64,000 nt of DNA, taken from contig VWZP01002907.1 in the NCBI GenBank assembly GCA_013396995.1, forward strand, positions 639,744 to 703,743, written 5' to 3'. The DNA is from Dicaeum eximium (Eukaryota > Chordata > Aves > Passeriformes > Dicaeidae). The notes below the pieces were generated by a model that was given only the letters and a program-made list of their open reading frames with translations, was not told where the DNA came from and searched no databases. The translations under genes were made by a program, and so were the position numbers. Every line of letters begins with the position of its first letter. Positions within the stretch are counted from its first letter, which is position 1. Positions 41,901-56,467 of this stretch are shown piece after piece.

Positions 41901-42984
41901 AGTTTTAACTGAAGGTCAGTGGTTTCTGAACCCAGAGAGGAAAAGCTTTGTTTTGACTTTTTTTTAGCTTGATTTCTTTGAATAAAGTCAAAGTGAACAT
42001 GCTGAAATATGGCCAGTGGGGCAACCTGGCTAGCTGTTGTTTCATTTTATACTTACTAATAAACTTTTGTTTTATCCCCTCCAGTTTTCCAATCTGTGCT
42101 ATGGAAGCTGTAATACATATTTAGAATCTTCCACAGAAGCAGTAATTTCATTAAAGATCTGGAATAAAGCTAAATATTGACATTTCATATTTATTTCCAA
42201 CATACACTTTGAAATGTCTGTACAGAGAACCATAAACCTTTGCCAAATGTTAAAAATAAATGTGTTTTTTTGGACCTTAACTTAGCAGCTGTTCATCACC
42301 TCTTAAGGAAAATATAACTACACTAAACCCAGTGTAACATAGTATCTTTAACTCCAAAAGCATTAACTTACATTGCACTCACTGTATTGTTAAATTAATT
42401 TTAAAAAAGGGTAGGGTTTTCTTTTTTGAACTGTTTTAAACTTAGGATCTTTATTATAACAAAGTCACCATTTAGAATTATCTGTTCTTCTGAGGGAGTT
42501 CACTGGTTTCCCTTGATTAATAATTGCTTGCATAAGGATCGAAAAAATATCCAAAATTGTTAGAAGTCCATTTTGTACATCTGAGAAGCTTGTGGGCACT
42601 TGTGATGTTCAGCAGGATTGGTAGCAAAATCTCTTACTCATACAGCAAACTTTCATTTCTGTTAAGCCATATTTTTTTCTAGCAAGGCACTGTCAGAACT
42701 ATTTGTAGAAGATCTGTTGGTTTATGGCAAAATTCTTTTTTAAAAATTGTTTACTGAGGAAAATAGTTGTCTTTGCAATAACTTTTTTTATAAATTCTGT
42801 TTCAGTCACATCAGACAGATAAAAATGAATATACTATGCATCTAAATCTTGTGCTTAAACCAGATCCTGCCACATTCATAAGAGGATTTTGCTGTGGTAT
42901 TTTGTCCTTATCTTAAACTCATTCCGATGGTAAAAGCAAATAAATATGTACATTTGGGTAGCCTGGTAAATCAAAGTAATTCTA

Positions 42985-43245
42985 GTTGAGAATGATCTCT
43001 GTACATCATCTAGCCCAACTTTGTGCTGAGCACAGTTTCAACACTGAGTTTAGATCAGCTCACTTAGTGTTTTATCCACTTGAGTCTTGAGATTCAACAG
43101 CCTCATGGCAATTCCTGTTCCAATTTTTTTTTTTTCTTGTGGTTGGTCTTTTCCCCTTGTATGCATATGGTCAGCAGCTCCTCTTTTCAGTTTATTACTT
43201 CTGTCTCCTGCCACGTACATCACTGAGGAACCTTGTTCTGTGGTC
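42985..43245 (-). mobile_element. CR1 LINE fragment, minus orientation
   Basis: Diagnostic blocks of reverse-complement CR1 appear in order: CATCATCTAGCCCAACTTTG near 43004, a TTAGATCAGCTCACTTAGTG block near 43050, GAGATTCAACAGCCTC near 43089, CTGTTCC near 43112, and a CTGTCTCCTGCCACGTACAT block at 43201. Unlike the copy at 28652 it lacks the extreme 3' repeats. It is diverged and non-coding, and two overlapping ORFs (43087-43390) lie in it by chance. Confidence 0.9.
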
Positions 43246-46200
43246 CAAGCAACCTCTCCTGGAATTGGAAGGTTTTTTTACTTCAAAGAGTCAGAATGTG
43301 GGCTGTAGTCTAAAACCATTTTGTGCATGCAGTTTCTTTTCATTGGTAATTGAAAATTGCTTTCTTTTGTTCAATTTACGAGATCTTTAGAATTTTATTC
43401 TAAAAGGAGTAAAAAATGTGCTGAACTTTATAATTTGTTATTTTAGTAATTTTTGAAGTATGAAAAGAATTGCTCTTACCGTGCTGGATGGAGGGAGAGA
43501 AGGATACATGCTGGTTTTATCCTCCTTATACAAATGAAAACCCTGAGGAGAGCTGGAGGACTTGTCTTAGCAACCTCTTTCCCCTTTTTTGTCCATTGGC
43601 ACTTGTGAATCTGAGTGACGACCTGTGCGTAATTAGTTATGTATATGAGCATTACGGGTTTGTTAATACCTGGTTTCAGTTTTTTTACTCTTCAGAGTAA
43701 CAGATGGACATTTTGCTGAGTGCTGACCATTAAAATAGTGATTGGCAAGTAGTTTTGATCTCTTTTGTTACTTTTATGTTCTAGTTTAAGTTACCTGTTT
43801 ATTACACTGTTTCAGATTGGTGACTTCTGTTTTTGTGCTGCAAATCTTCCCAGTTTATCAAGACAAATATGTGTGTGAATGGTTTCATCATTTGGTAATT
43901 ACTTCTTAGTCTAAAACACTGAAACAAATAGCAGACAGCAATTTAACAATTAATTTCCTGAATATTGGAATTACCATCTAGCTTCAAGATTTTCTTTGAC
44001 TGAGCATGTTTTACGCCAGTTTTTTGAAAGATTGCATGGTTTTAAACCGCCACTCTTTTATCAAAGTGCTATTATTTTTCCTTTGAACTTGTCTTTTTCC
44101 CTTCTTTGTTTGAATTACGGGATTTGAAGAGATTTTGTTTTTAAGAAAGCAGAAAAAGAGCAATCCTTGAAACGAGATGTGTGGAGACACTAGTGTAATG
44201 CCTGAAATTTAAAATAGCCCATTAAGAATTAAGTTTGTGAGAAATGTAAGCAGATTGGAGGCATCCAACAAGACTTTTTAAATATACCTAACTCCTCCTC
44301 CCCACATCATGCACTTATCTTGATCTTTAGTTTGACCTGGTAAGTCTTCCCTAGACACAAGTGAATTCAACAGTCTTTAGGGTTAAATATAAGTAACACA
44401 GTTGACATTAGTAATTAAAAACAACGAAACAAACCAGTAAATTGACTGTGTTGTCACTACTTTGGAAACATGTCTATTTATTGAGATAAATGCAGATTAT
44501 GCAGATAGCATTTAGAAGCAAATGTATTTTAAAACATGATGCCTACAAGTTTGTCAGAATCTTTTATACCTGGAACAACTTCCATTTTTAGAACTGGATT
44601 TGCTAATACTTTTCTATTGTAAATGGAAAAATTCTAAGTGGATAACATAACTTTGCAGTATGTAATTTTGATTGCTTTATCAAGAGTACATTTCTGAACA
44701 TTATTCACAGTGTATAGTACATTTAGATACTCTCACAGTACTGTGCTGTTTCTTGCCATTGACTGGACAGAAACGTCGTAGTTTGATCTAGGCAAGAACT
44801 GAGTTTCAATAGGAGCCTGGTTTGGAGAGTAAGGAAGTTGTATGTTTGTGCTGGGTTTGATCACTGATGATTCAGTAAAGATTGATGTTCTTTTGCTTGG
44901 AGAATCATATTTGTGGGAGATTAATTGTATCTGCATCACAGTGCAGTGGGCCACTTGGCCACTTGGTGTTTTCAGTTCAGGCTGTGTAAACTGAGGCATA
45001 AACTACATAGTTTTATTACTGCCAGTGCACCACTGTTTTGTTACACATTTTCTAGAGTGGTTATACATATCCAGATTAACATATTTTGCATATTTTACCT
45101 CCTATTTTTTTAATGAAATGCTGAAATTGTTAGAATCAACCCTAATGTTCCAAAATTTGTTTTGTAATGTCCTTTGGACTTGTGATTTAATTAAGTAATG
45201 TATGTTTACCTACTAAACCGTTTACATAGGTTACTTGAGTTCATGCCCTTCCCTAAAACAGAACGTTCCAAGACTTCATTGAAAAGTACTAAATGTTTCA
45301 TTTCCTTTTGCTGTGGTGGATGTAGAATAGTCCATTTATCTTCATTAAGGCATATAGCTTTAAAACTTGGGGCTTTGCTACATGGGAGTTATGGATGCGT
45401 GCCCTCACTTGTCAAGATAAATGTATTATGCTGTAGTTCTCTTCCCCTTCCAGTATGGATGTTGAAGTTGTACTGCAGATTTGACCACAAGTAAATAATT
45501 CTCCAAGGATAGAGAAGGAAAATGCACATACTCCTAGGAATATGTTTTCCAGAGCTAAAATTGACATTTTATAAATAATTTCCATGTTGCAAACTTCAAA
45601 CTCACAATCACAGCAATTCAGTGATATGCATTTGGCATGAGTCAGTTTCAGTTCTTAGTGCTTTTCATTGGAAATGGCATAAAAAGTACGATTTCTTTGA
45701 ATTTTTTATGTTGTGGGCTTGCAGGGGACAGAAGATGTTCTTCACTTGTAGTTGTCTAACAGTGCATGGCAGCATAAATAACGAAATGGTCATAAACCTG
45801 AGCTGCACTTCTCTGGTCACGTGTTCCATTTCATTTTTAAAGAATCTAGAAACAAACTAAGCAGTTGATAACAGGTCAGTTGCAGGTGATAAAAGAGATT
45901 TTAGATGGGACATTACTTCTTTTTCCATACCTGGCATAACCACACTCTATCCTTTGCAGTTGTCTTTAAGCACTGGTATGTTTGTTCATAAACATATGGC
46001 ATAAACAATACATCGCTATTTGAATTCCAAGGACACAATGCATTTTTAAAGATAGTCACCATATGCCATAGATTCTTCACTGGACAAATATTGATGTTAG
46101 ATTTTATTATTTTTAATTTAAAAAATAAAGGCTGACTTATGCCTAACTGAAGTTTCTCACTAAAATATGATGGGACTTGCAAAACAGAACTATTTCCTTC

Positions 46201-46312
46201 AGTATTGTTTGGAAATTTAATATTGGAGGGATTTAAGAATCAGGTGTGTAAAGTACTCTTGAATTAATTTTTTTTCAATACCCCGCAAGGTTACGAAGAC
46301 TGTTTTAGAAAA

Positions 46313-46333
46313 ACTGATAATATTATTATCAGT
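46313..46333. repeat. Palindrome with 10-bp arms and 1-base centre
   Basis: ACTGATAATA, one T, then TATTATCAGT. An AT-rich perfect dyad in intron 7, possibly chance given the base composition. Confidence 0.85.
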
Positions 46334-49060
46334 ATCTGATAGTAAGAAACTAAAGAGTGATAGCATTCACACTTTCAGGAGAAGCTAAAAGTCTGGCTAC
46401 TAAATACCCTTAATCAAGCCATTATTTTTAATAACTGTGTGGAGACTATAAGAGGCCAGATTTTTGTCTAGCTAGGAGTTGAGGTATCCAGTGCTCATCT
46501 CAGATTGTGAGTAAATTTTAATCATATTAATTATAGCTGCCCCGAAATTTACACAGGACATAATTATAAATTTTCTTTTTAAAAATACATTCTATGGACT
46601 CTAGTGTGGGCTGTTGAACCCAGGCAATTCCAAAAAAATGCTGTATAGTTATTGTTTTTTAGATTATTATGCATTTTGAAGCTAAGACAGATGTACAAAA
46701 AGATGCAGTTTTTATTTTGTATTGGCAGCTTCCAAATATTTAGTATCTATTTCCAAGAACTGCAATTAGTAAAGCATCCATGGTACTGAAATCCACACAT
46801 CCCACAAGCTAATTATATTTGCAAGGTCAGATTGAATACATATTTTCAGAAAAATAAAGGGTTATATAAATGTGTCTTCTACTTGGCTGTTATATCACAG
46901 TTTGTTGATCTGGAGTATAATGTGTACAATTCACAAATTTGTCTGATAACAGAAAGTGGTGTGTGATTGTGTTTATTTTACTAACCAGTATATTCACAGC
47001 AATCACTTCCAAATATCTCTCCAGTAAAGATGTGTTAATTACAAAACAGACAAGGTCTTCTATTATATTAAAGCTACTAACAAGAAGACAGCAGGAATCA
47101 CACATGTAAATAGCATCATCAACCCCTATTTTAGTCCTCTGTTTTGATCTGTGAGTTGCGCATAGACCAAAGGTGCTATTAAAGACTCAGTATATGAAAT
47201 AGGCAGCATTATATGAACAAAATTTATTCAACAAGAAAACAGACCTTTAACATGAATTTAACAAGCCTGAGAAATTATAAACTCTCATATGCTGCAGATT
47301 CATGCAGTGATAATAAACAAAAAAGGAAAGTAAGAGGTTTCCTTAAGCTAGCCAAACTGCTAATGGTTTTGTTATAAGCTGTCTGCTGTTGAAATGACCT
47401 CTGAAAAGTCTGGAGACACTTACACAAGGGAAAATTAAATGGTCAGAGTGGTGAAAGAGTTGCACTATGGAAGTGCATTTTAAAAAAATTGCCCTCAAAT
47501 TTCTGGGAAACATCCCAAAAGCATAGATTTCTGGTTAACTTTTTAATGTCTTTGTAGGAAGGGAATTTAGCATGAAGCTTGGAAACAAATTTTTACTAAA
47601 AGAGTATATGCTGTATTATATTATATAGCTAATTTGAGAACAATGAAAGCTTAACATTTTTAGCTGGGAAATACTGACTTTTTACAACAACAATCTAAGC
47701 AACTGAGTGGTGGTTTGTGCTGGGTTTAATTAATCTTTGAAGTTCTTTGTTCAAAATACTGTGTCTAAAGTTTCCATCATAGAATAGGGGGTGACTATGT
47801 TTCTGTCATCAGTTTGCATCATTCTGTACTTCGAAATACACAAACATAGAGAGGAGACTTCAACTTGTACACACCTCCAAGTGCTCACTGGGGCTTTTTT
47901 CTTGGATCTTACTGTGGCATAATTAACACCTACTTCACCCATTGCTCATTAGTACACTGGACATTAATGAGTCTATTTATTTTTATGTAATCCTCTAAAG
48001 GCGTTACTGATTTATGCTCACTATGAAAAAAGCAGCTACATTTCATAGAAACAAACATGTAGGATTTATTGTTGTATTTATGTTTTTATTGTGTATTAGG
48101 TCTAAATTTAGCCTCCAGGTTGCTGAGCATGTTAGTTTCTTTAAGATGGTTGCTATAGTGATAGCAGCAAATTCCTTTAATCTTAGTGTAGTTAAAGTAT
48201 TTAGTTACCATTGGTCATCAGAGTGCAACTAAGATGAAAAATAGCATTTGCACATGTACTTTTTGTACCCCTCTGAGATTGTAGGAATTGTAATTTTATC
48301 CCTTTTAAAAGCATAATGTTTGGTATTTGTGATTTCAGTTTTTCATACTGCTTTCTGTTAGATTTATATTTGCTCTACTTAGGAAATACTTGCATGTCAT
48401 CCCTTCAGGAGGACAGATAGAGAGTGTAGTGTATTCTCGTGCAGCTTGTACCCAAAACATAATGAAAGTCACTTGTGGTCAGAATTAAGATGTTTGAGCA
48501 ATATTCAGTATCACTCATAAATAATTCAGTAACTTGTTCTCATATTTTAATGTGAGATTTAACTAATCTGAAAACCCTAACCAAAATGTTGAGTATTCTT
48601 GTAAAAAAAAATTGATTTTTTTTTTTTATTTTACATGGCTCAAGCCCCAAAATAAATCCATGCTGGACATAGTCATTCTTTTTGGATAAGCTCAACATTG
48701 TCTAGTAAAGTTCTCAGTTAAATTCGGGTCTAGAAGCGGGGCTGTTAGTAAGCTATAAAGCAGCTCCTTGTCATTCTAGTACAGTCATTCTAGTATACTG
48801 CCAACTTCATGTTTCTTGCTCCTCAGGGTAAATTTTTACTTGCTTAGTTTTTTTCCATTATCTAGCTAGTCTCTGGAGAACCAATGGTGTGCTGCTTTTT
48901 TTTTTTCTGCCTTGCTTTGCTTGACTTTTTAATTTATACTGCCTGTTTGTTGTGGTTGGGCATTTCCAGGTGTTGATAAATTAGAGCATCTGGTTAAAAT
49001 GGAATATAAAGATACATACAAAAGCTTGTCACAGGTGTACTAAGGTAGAGAAAAATGGTT

Positions 49061-49090
49061 AAAAAAAACCAAAACAACAAACCAACAACT
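49061..49090. repeat. A/C-rich low-complexity tract
   Basis: A short run of AAAACC and AAC units, similar to the other A/C tracts in the window. Confidence 0.8.
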
Positions 49091-50837
49091 GCTTCTTGTG
49101 TTATGAGAAGGAATGTGTAGATACATGGTAACTGTTTTAGATATTTTTGAGAATTATTCTAAATGTAATTCCTTTTTTTGTAGCATTGGTATCAGATAGC
49201 ATACTTCTGCTGCATTCTAAATCTGAATTATGGTTTTTTTTTAATTGGCCAGAAAAAATAATCACTGCTAACTCACTATGATTGGATCACAACAGAACAT
49301 TGTTAATACAGAAGATCTTTTTTGGAAGGTTTTCTGCATGCAATTTGAAAACATGGCATATGCAGGTGGATCTGGCCAGCAGCTGAGAGACCAAGCAATA
49401 GCCCTTAGTGGCACTCAGTCAGTCAACACCACTGTGTCACTTGGGTCTCAGAAGTAAATCACAACAGGTGATAAGTTTGTGGGGGTTTTCTGTTTACACC
49501 TGACGATTTTTTTTGTTACAAATACTTGCCAATTAATTTCATTTCCACATGAAGGACCTCAATATTTTTTCTTGTAATCCTAATAACTGCACATTACTTA
49601 CTTATTAATGTTTGTGTAAATTGAGAGGAAAATGCTGGAAAAATAAGGTGGGAGACTCAGTGTCAGTTCCTCTGCAGACTTTCAGTGACAGTGGTTGATT
49701 TCTTGTTTGTTCAATGTAAACAAGGTTCAAGTCTAATTCCTCAAAATATCAAACCAGCCATGTAAATGCATCTGTTGCTGTCCAACTCATAGTACAAAGA
49801 AAAGAATAAAAATTATTATAGAAAAGCTATTAAAAGGAGATTTAAGTTAATAACTCTTCAAACATATGCAGACAAGATGCCTGCAAAGTCTGCCTGGTAC
49901 TGTTTGAGTGAACATGCAGGGCTGTGCCTGCACTGGCCCAGTTAAAAGACTGGAATCTGAACAAGAATTATTCTTGCAGTTACGAACCTGTGCTGGTCAG
50001 GACACGATGAGAGTGGTTTGAGTGTGTTGTTGGTACATTCTTAGGTCTGTTTCAGCTCCTATAGGTTTTGGACAGGGTTGGGGGTTTTATTGCATGGGAC
50101 TATGAATTTCTCTTTCCGAAAATCTACATAGACAAATTTACCACAGGACAGAGTAAGAATCAGTGATGGGTTTACATGATTTGCAATAAAATAGCACTGA
50201 ATACTGCCTACCGTGTACCTTTAAATCATAAATGACCTTGGTTTTCTTTTACTCTCTTCTTTACTCCTGAGCATGACACTGACAAGGACTTTCTAATCCA
50301 TCAGACAGTTTATAGACCCTTTCGTAGTCACAAGAAGCAAAAAGCATCTGACTAGAAGGGAATACATGGGGCAAGTTCCTTGCTGGCTATAATTTTGTTG
50401 TCATTTCAAGTATTGTGGTAGTATAATTGATGTGACAGGACTGGGCTTTAGACTTGGTCCCTTAGCTTGTGCTCACTTTCAGTTTTAGTCTCTCTCTGTC
50501 ATTCATTTTGATTGGATAAGATTTAGGTGACAAACATATGCATAGTTTTGAGGCTTAGAGTAAGTACATAAAATTCAATATTATATGGTGATATAATATA
50601 TATAAAATTTATAGTTCCATGGAAAAGGTAATAATTGGTGTCACCTTACAATACAAGGTAGTGTAGTGTGCTGATCACATAGCCAGCAGGAGGTTCTTTT
50701 TTATTAATATTATAATTAAATGATTTTCTGGATAAAGGCCAAAAACAGATGAGAGTTGATTGTGCCTTGTCCACTGTTGCTTGGCTCTATTAGTTGCATT
50801 TTCTAAAAAGAATTGACTTGACATCTTGTTTTTACAG

Positions 50838-50945
50838 GTTGTTATTGATGCCTTCAGATTGATCAATGCTAATATGATGGTCTTAGGACATGAACCAAGA
50901 CAAACAACTTCAAATCTGGGTCACTTAAACAAGCCATCTATCCAG
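50838..50945 (+). CDS. PSMD14: PSMD14 coding exon 6: residues 155-190
   Basis: Acceptor TTTTTACAG|GTT and donor CAG|GTAAAC. The 36 codons begin VVIDAFRLINANMMVLGHEP and end NKPSIQ, phase 0. This ends the MPN fold and enters the Insert-2 region (TTSNLGHLNKPSIQ), which contacts other lid subunits. Confidence 0.98.
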
Positions 50946-53900
50946 GTAAACATAGTGCTGTTAGTCCTGTAAATTGCAAGATTTATTCCTCAATTTTTAG
51001 GAAAGGTACTTAAAACAGTAGGTTACAAATTATTTATTGTTCTCTCTACTGCATTTTTCCACATGCATTTGTAATTGATGTGATTCATCAATGGACATGT
51101 ATATGTGAGGGGTTTAAAATTGAGCCCTAAATTAGCTACCTAAGTGTGAATGCAGGTATTCAATGTGTACAGCAAAGATTCAAGTATAAATTTATGGAAA
51201 TGCAAACTTTAAAAATTGACAATTGATGACGTAACATGTGATGCAAGACAGATGCTATTTTCAGTGCTGCTGAAGAACTGCTGCTTATCAACATCTCATC
51301 TTTCTTCAAGATAAGTTACTCATGAGTAAATTATGGAAAAAATTCTCTCTTTTCTTTTTACTGTAAGTTTATAGAGGTTCTTGCTTATTATGTAATCTAG
51401 ATTAAACTTTGTGTCTTATATAATTAATATAATTAATCCCTGATTTTTATGTAATGCAGTAATTTGCTGAAAAAATGGTGGAGGAGGATATTCAATGGAT
51501 AAAATGGATGCTTGATTGACTTCTGCTGTAATGTTTCTTTTGAATACACATTTGTGAAACTTAAATAAACTTAAAACTTCAGAGTTTGATTTCTGAAGTT
51601 AACTTTCACTAAAAAGACAAAAGTTTTGGTCTTCACTGAAGCAAGCATTTATTTTGAGAAATAGCTTCCATCCTGAAACAAGTATCCTCTGGAGTGATTA
51701 ATGCTTTTATCCCTGTCATTCTTCTGCCTCACTGTTTTTTCCTTTAAAAAATTTCCCCCCTTACTCTGTATTCTAAAAGCATGTGTCCTTGAAACCATGA
51801 AGCCCAGTTCCTGCTTTTGATTCCATTACTTGAACAATAGAAGTAATATTTTGCTAGGTAAACATCCAAGAAAAAGACCATCCACTAGTCAGAGCAGAAT
51901 TGAAATAATGGCTGAGTTTGTGCTCTAAGAGAGCCATCCTTCGGGAGGTCCTAGACCACCATACCCGTATCTTGCAAAAGATAAGTTGGTTTTTTGTTAC
52001 TAATACATTGAAACTCTTTGCTGTTGCTAAAAATGCTAGCAAAAAAGCATCTTAAAATTAAAGAGTGTCTGCTTCAGGAGGCTATGTTATACTTTTGATT
52101 TTTGAATTGGTCCAAACTGCGAACAATAATGAGTATGAAATAAGCAGCTAATACTCTTGATTGGATGTAGGCAAGCCCATGCTTGCATGTTTCAGTGCTT
52201 TTCTAACTGGGCTTTTGTAGACCATGTGTAATGCTTTCCTTTGGAAACCCCTGCAGTATTGTTCAGCTTCATTATTTTAATATCACTGTTACTATGGTGT
52301 GGCATATTTGGGCCATGGGATTCTAGGTTTCTGTTATTAAAATGGGTGGTTTTTGTTTGTGTTGATTTTTTGCAAGCTGGCAGTGAGCTATTGCAAATGT
52401 CCCTGTTAAGATAAAAATCATAATTTTAAATGATACTCTGTTCCTAAAGCTGCAAGAGCTCCTGCAGTGTTTTTTTGCTTTTATTTTAAGCCTTGAATAA
52501 AATTCTGACCCAGTTGAGGACAGAAGCAAACTAAATGCTGATTTCAGCTGGGCTAGAAGCAGGAATTATAAGACATTACTTAAAATCTCAGGAAGAAGAA
52601 TAATATAATAGTACATGCCTTGGCTTCATTACCTTCTTATGTGTGTGGTTTTTTTCTGGTGTTCCCTTACCAACGGCTTTTTAAAAGTTGTTTGCCTTTT
52701 ATATTTGCCCAGTCTTTTAAAGGATAGTTTTTGGAAGGGGAGAGGAAAGGGAGACAATAGTGGGAGAAGGAAAATCTGTTTGTCAAACTTTAAGAACTTG
52801 AGAAAACTTCCTAAATATCTACACCAGAGTTTATACACAAACACCAAAACCTCATATGCAGTCATTTTGAGTGAGATAATAAAATGGCAGTGGAAATTGC
52901 TTATTGCTAATAGTTTCAAATATAAAATCCTTTATTGATGATAAAACTTGTATTTTACAAGTTTGATTAAAATAAGTTGCAGATGTAATGGTTTTATGTA
53001 AGTGCTAGTTCTCATAACTTTTCAAGTAGTTTTTTATCCTTGTATATGTGTTTGCAATAGAAATCTCTTTAAAATTTATGTACATTTTCAGCTTTCATAC
53101 AGATAATTTTGTAATGCTGAAATATTAAGTTGCATAAGATGCAAATACACATTCATTTTGTATAGCTCTAAATATATATTTAAACTTATATAGATGGAAT
53201 GCTTGAAACAAGATTTATCACTAATTCAGCATATTTATGTATGGTTTATTTTATCTTGGTTGTAAATGTATACTTCATATGTGAAGTTTTATTTGAAAAT
53301 AGACTCTATTAGTTGTGGTGATGATTGATCATAGAATTTTACCTTCCAAATTTGATACAACTCACCCTAAAGTCATAAATGTAAAAGGAAATACCTAATG
53401 CGCGTGAGCAAAATAGAAAATACATGCATACAGCTATCACTGAAACTAATCTCAGTTGATCAGATTGTATTTGCAGAAGGCATAATTATAGTGAAAAGGG
53501 TAGTTTTTTTTCATCATTTACAGTTAAAAATAAAATTAGTTTCAATATCCAAGGTTTATTTGATACATATTGTCTAACTGAGGTTTTTGCTTGCTTCAGT
53601 TAATCCCTCTTCATGTTGTACCCTGGAGGATGAACTTGGGAATGTTCACAGTGGTTATAAATAAATAGATAGCAAATAGTCTTTTGTTTGTAACAGAATA
53701 TTTTAATAGAATATTTTAACAGGAGTGATAACCAAATTTATTGAGAGAGGAAGGATTTGAGAGAAATATGTTTGTGCATATGTATCGGTCAAATGTTTGA
53801 AGGCAGTTACCATTTTTTCTTATTATAGTTGCTACTGTGTGAAAAAAAAAATCTGTGGTTTAGAAATAGAAAACATAACTGTCAGTTAATGAACACAAAA

Positions 53901-54085
53901 AGAAAAATAGAACCAGGTATATTTACTTCATATCTCCTTATACTCTCTGCATTTTTTTCTTTGTGTTTTTTCTTTTATGTGAGTGATGTTTAAAGATGTT
54001 TATATTGAAATTAGCTTGCTCCTTCTGACGTATCTTCATTTCAGTGGTAGGTGATTTAATTCAGCTTCTCCCCTAAATTTTGCAG
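50946..54085 (+). other. PSMD14: PSMD14 intron 8
   Basis: 3.1 kb of AT-rich unique sequence. Overlapping ORFs on both strands at 52615-52938 are not supported as genes. A tandem pair of AGAATATTTTAA units lies near 53697-53720. Confidence 0.8.
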
Positions 54086-54160
54086 GCACTAATCCATGGA
54101 CTAAACAGACATTACTATTCCATCACCATCAACTACAGGAAGAATGAACTAGAGCAGAAG
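54086..54160 (+). CDS. PSMD14: PSMD14 coding exon 7: residues 191-215
   Basis: Acceptor TTTTGCAG|GCA and donor AAG|GTAATT. The 25 codons read ALIHGLNRHYYSITINYRKN then ELEQK. This is the central conserved strand/helix segment that follows the MPN domain. Confidence 0.98.
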
Positions 54161-56467
54161 GTAATTGTTTCAGCTTTAATTCAGAGTACCACAAACATTA
54201 TACAAACTATTTAAAATTTGTGGCAATATTCTGATTTTAGTGGCTGTTACTTTCAGTAATCGTTTTAACTCTCCTGGAATAGGTGGCTTCTCTTCCAGAA
54301 AGCACGTGAATGTATGGTGATTAAACTTCCCAAAACCACATCATTTCTAATGACCTTATGAATAGCTTGACAACATTTTTGTCCACCTTATGGAAAGTTG
54401 TCATGCTGTTCTCTGTACCTAAGTTTGTACAAAGTTTCAAGTTTTCATGATGAAACTGAAAGACGTACTAGCTGCCTTCAATTTTCACATGCTGGAATTC
54501 CTGAAGCTAGGAGAATTTTTAACTGTGTTTTCCAAAATTGAATGTATAACCAAGGTATGTTGGGGTTTTTATTTGCTGTAATCACTTTGACAGAAGGAAT
54601 GTCCAGTTGGTATGATTGGAACTCCCCAAGATGTCACTGAATATCAGGAAGTAGTGATGTCCTGCATTTACAGAAGAAATATTATGGAGTTACTGACAAC
54701 TAATGTTTTATGTTATTTTTGCATCAAATTTCTTCAGGTTACATGCAAAATCTAGCTTGCCAGTCTCAACCAGGAAAACAAAAAGGAAGGGAAAAAGCTT
54801 ACTTATCAGCTACAGAAGTTAATTCTTGAAAAGCCAGATTCTGTCCTCTGTGTAAATGGCCTTATTAGGTTTATAAATTGATCTCAAAATTTAGGATGAA
54901 ATGGTCAGAACAGTTTTTTCAGAGAATTCAGGGTTTCTGAGTTACAAGTAATAAGGAAAAAAACCGGTTTCAAATAGGGGAGGAATATGTGTGCAAATTA
55001 AGGAGTTGGAAAGAACCATTTTTAGTGCAGTATCAGACTTCCAAGACCTCACTGTTACTGAAAAAAAGTAACTGATTGAACAAAACCAGCTCTGCCAGGA
55101 AGTGTCCATGAGGCTTCCGGGGGGTTATTGTTTCCCGTCCAATGCAACAATTTGCCAAACCCAGTCTTGTCTGAAGTTCCAAGTGTGTATTTTTGTCAGT
55201 GGCTTTACATAAGTCAGTTATTACCTTTGCAAGTAGGAGAATAATCTTGAACCAAGTTAGGAAGATTTTAATCTGTGAGGCAACAACTCTCTCTCACATC
55301 TTTCGGGAGGCAGCTTCATACATATCTCAAACCCTCCTTGTGATGATGGTGATCTGTTACCTCCATCTGTAGTAAGAAGAGTACATGCTTCATGTATTAG
55401 ATTAGGAGCTCATCACACCAAACCTTAGTTTTAAAATTAAGATAGCCTAGCTAAACTGTCCATATGCAGTTTGCCTACGACTCCTTCTGTCAGTAGCTAA
55501 GATCTTGCTAACACAAATTATGACACAAACTTACAACTCAGTTCACATGTTCCAAAGCCAGGTTGCTTTGGAAGCTCTACATAGGATAAAACAGGTACTT
55601 TTATTCAGGTGATAGCAATTACAGGGATTACCAGTTCTCAAAAATGTCTAGTAAATGTTCACAAATTGAAGGCAAGCTGAAACTGTTTGCTGAAAGGGTC
55701 CTCCCTACACCCATCAAGTGTGCAGGAGATCCACAAAATGCACTTCCTTTATTCATGAAAATGAAGAAATTGCTATTGTAGCTATTCTTTTGCTCTTTCA
55801 AGATGACATGAAAGTGTCAAGTAAAACCTTTCAAATATTTGTAATAGTGCCTGCATTTATCACCATTAAATCTTTGCACATTTTATCTTGCGGTTTTTCT
55901 GCTTGTTTATTCTGTATGAGGTAAAGACACACAAGTCATGCTTTGGTCACTTTCAAAGTTTATTTTATCATAGCTGTCAGTTGCTTGCATGCAGATAGAT
56001 AATCAGTGAAGCCCGTGTAATTACTTTATGACTTTAATCCAAGCATTAAAATATTTTTCAACTTCGTCAGAGGCCAAAAGCTTCAGCTGTTCCTCATATG
56101 GTGGCTAAAGCATTCAGTTTTCTCTTAGCCCTGCTACAAGGCAGTTGTGCATTCTCAACCTGCAGCAAAAGTAACGAATCACAGAAAACAAATCTATGTA
56201 TTCCTGTCAAAGTGAATGTGGCCCATGTTTTCATGCTTCATTTTCTTATTTAGGATTCAAGCAGTTTAATCTTTAAAAAGTATGCAAATCTATCTTCTAC
56301 TCTAGCAGAATAGTTCATCACTGTATTTCCTCTATTTAACAGTGACATTGTAAGATCAATTTTTTTTTATATTCTTCTTACTGTAAGTCAGTTGCCTGTC
56401 AAAGGCATCTTCACAGTTTTCTGAAAGTATTTTATGGTGAATGCTCTAAAGAGGTTTTGTCTTGCAG
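54161..56467 (+). other. PSMD14: PSMD14 intron 9
   Basis: 2.3 kb of unique sequence without a recognised element. It ends at acceptor TTTTGTCTTGCAG. Confidence 0.8.
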
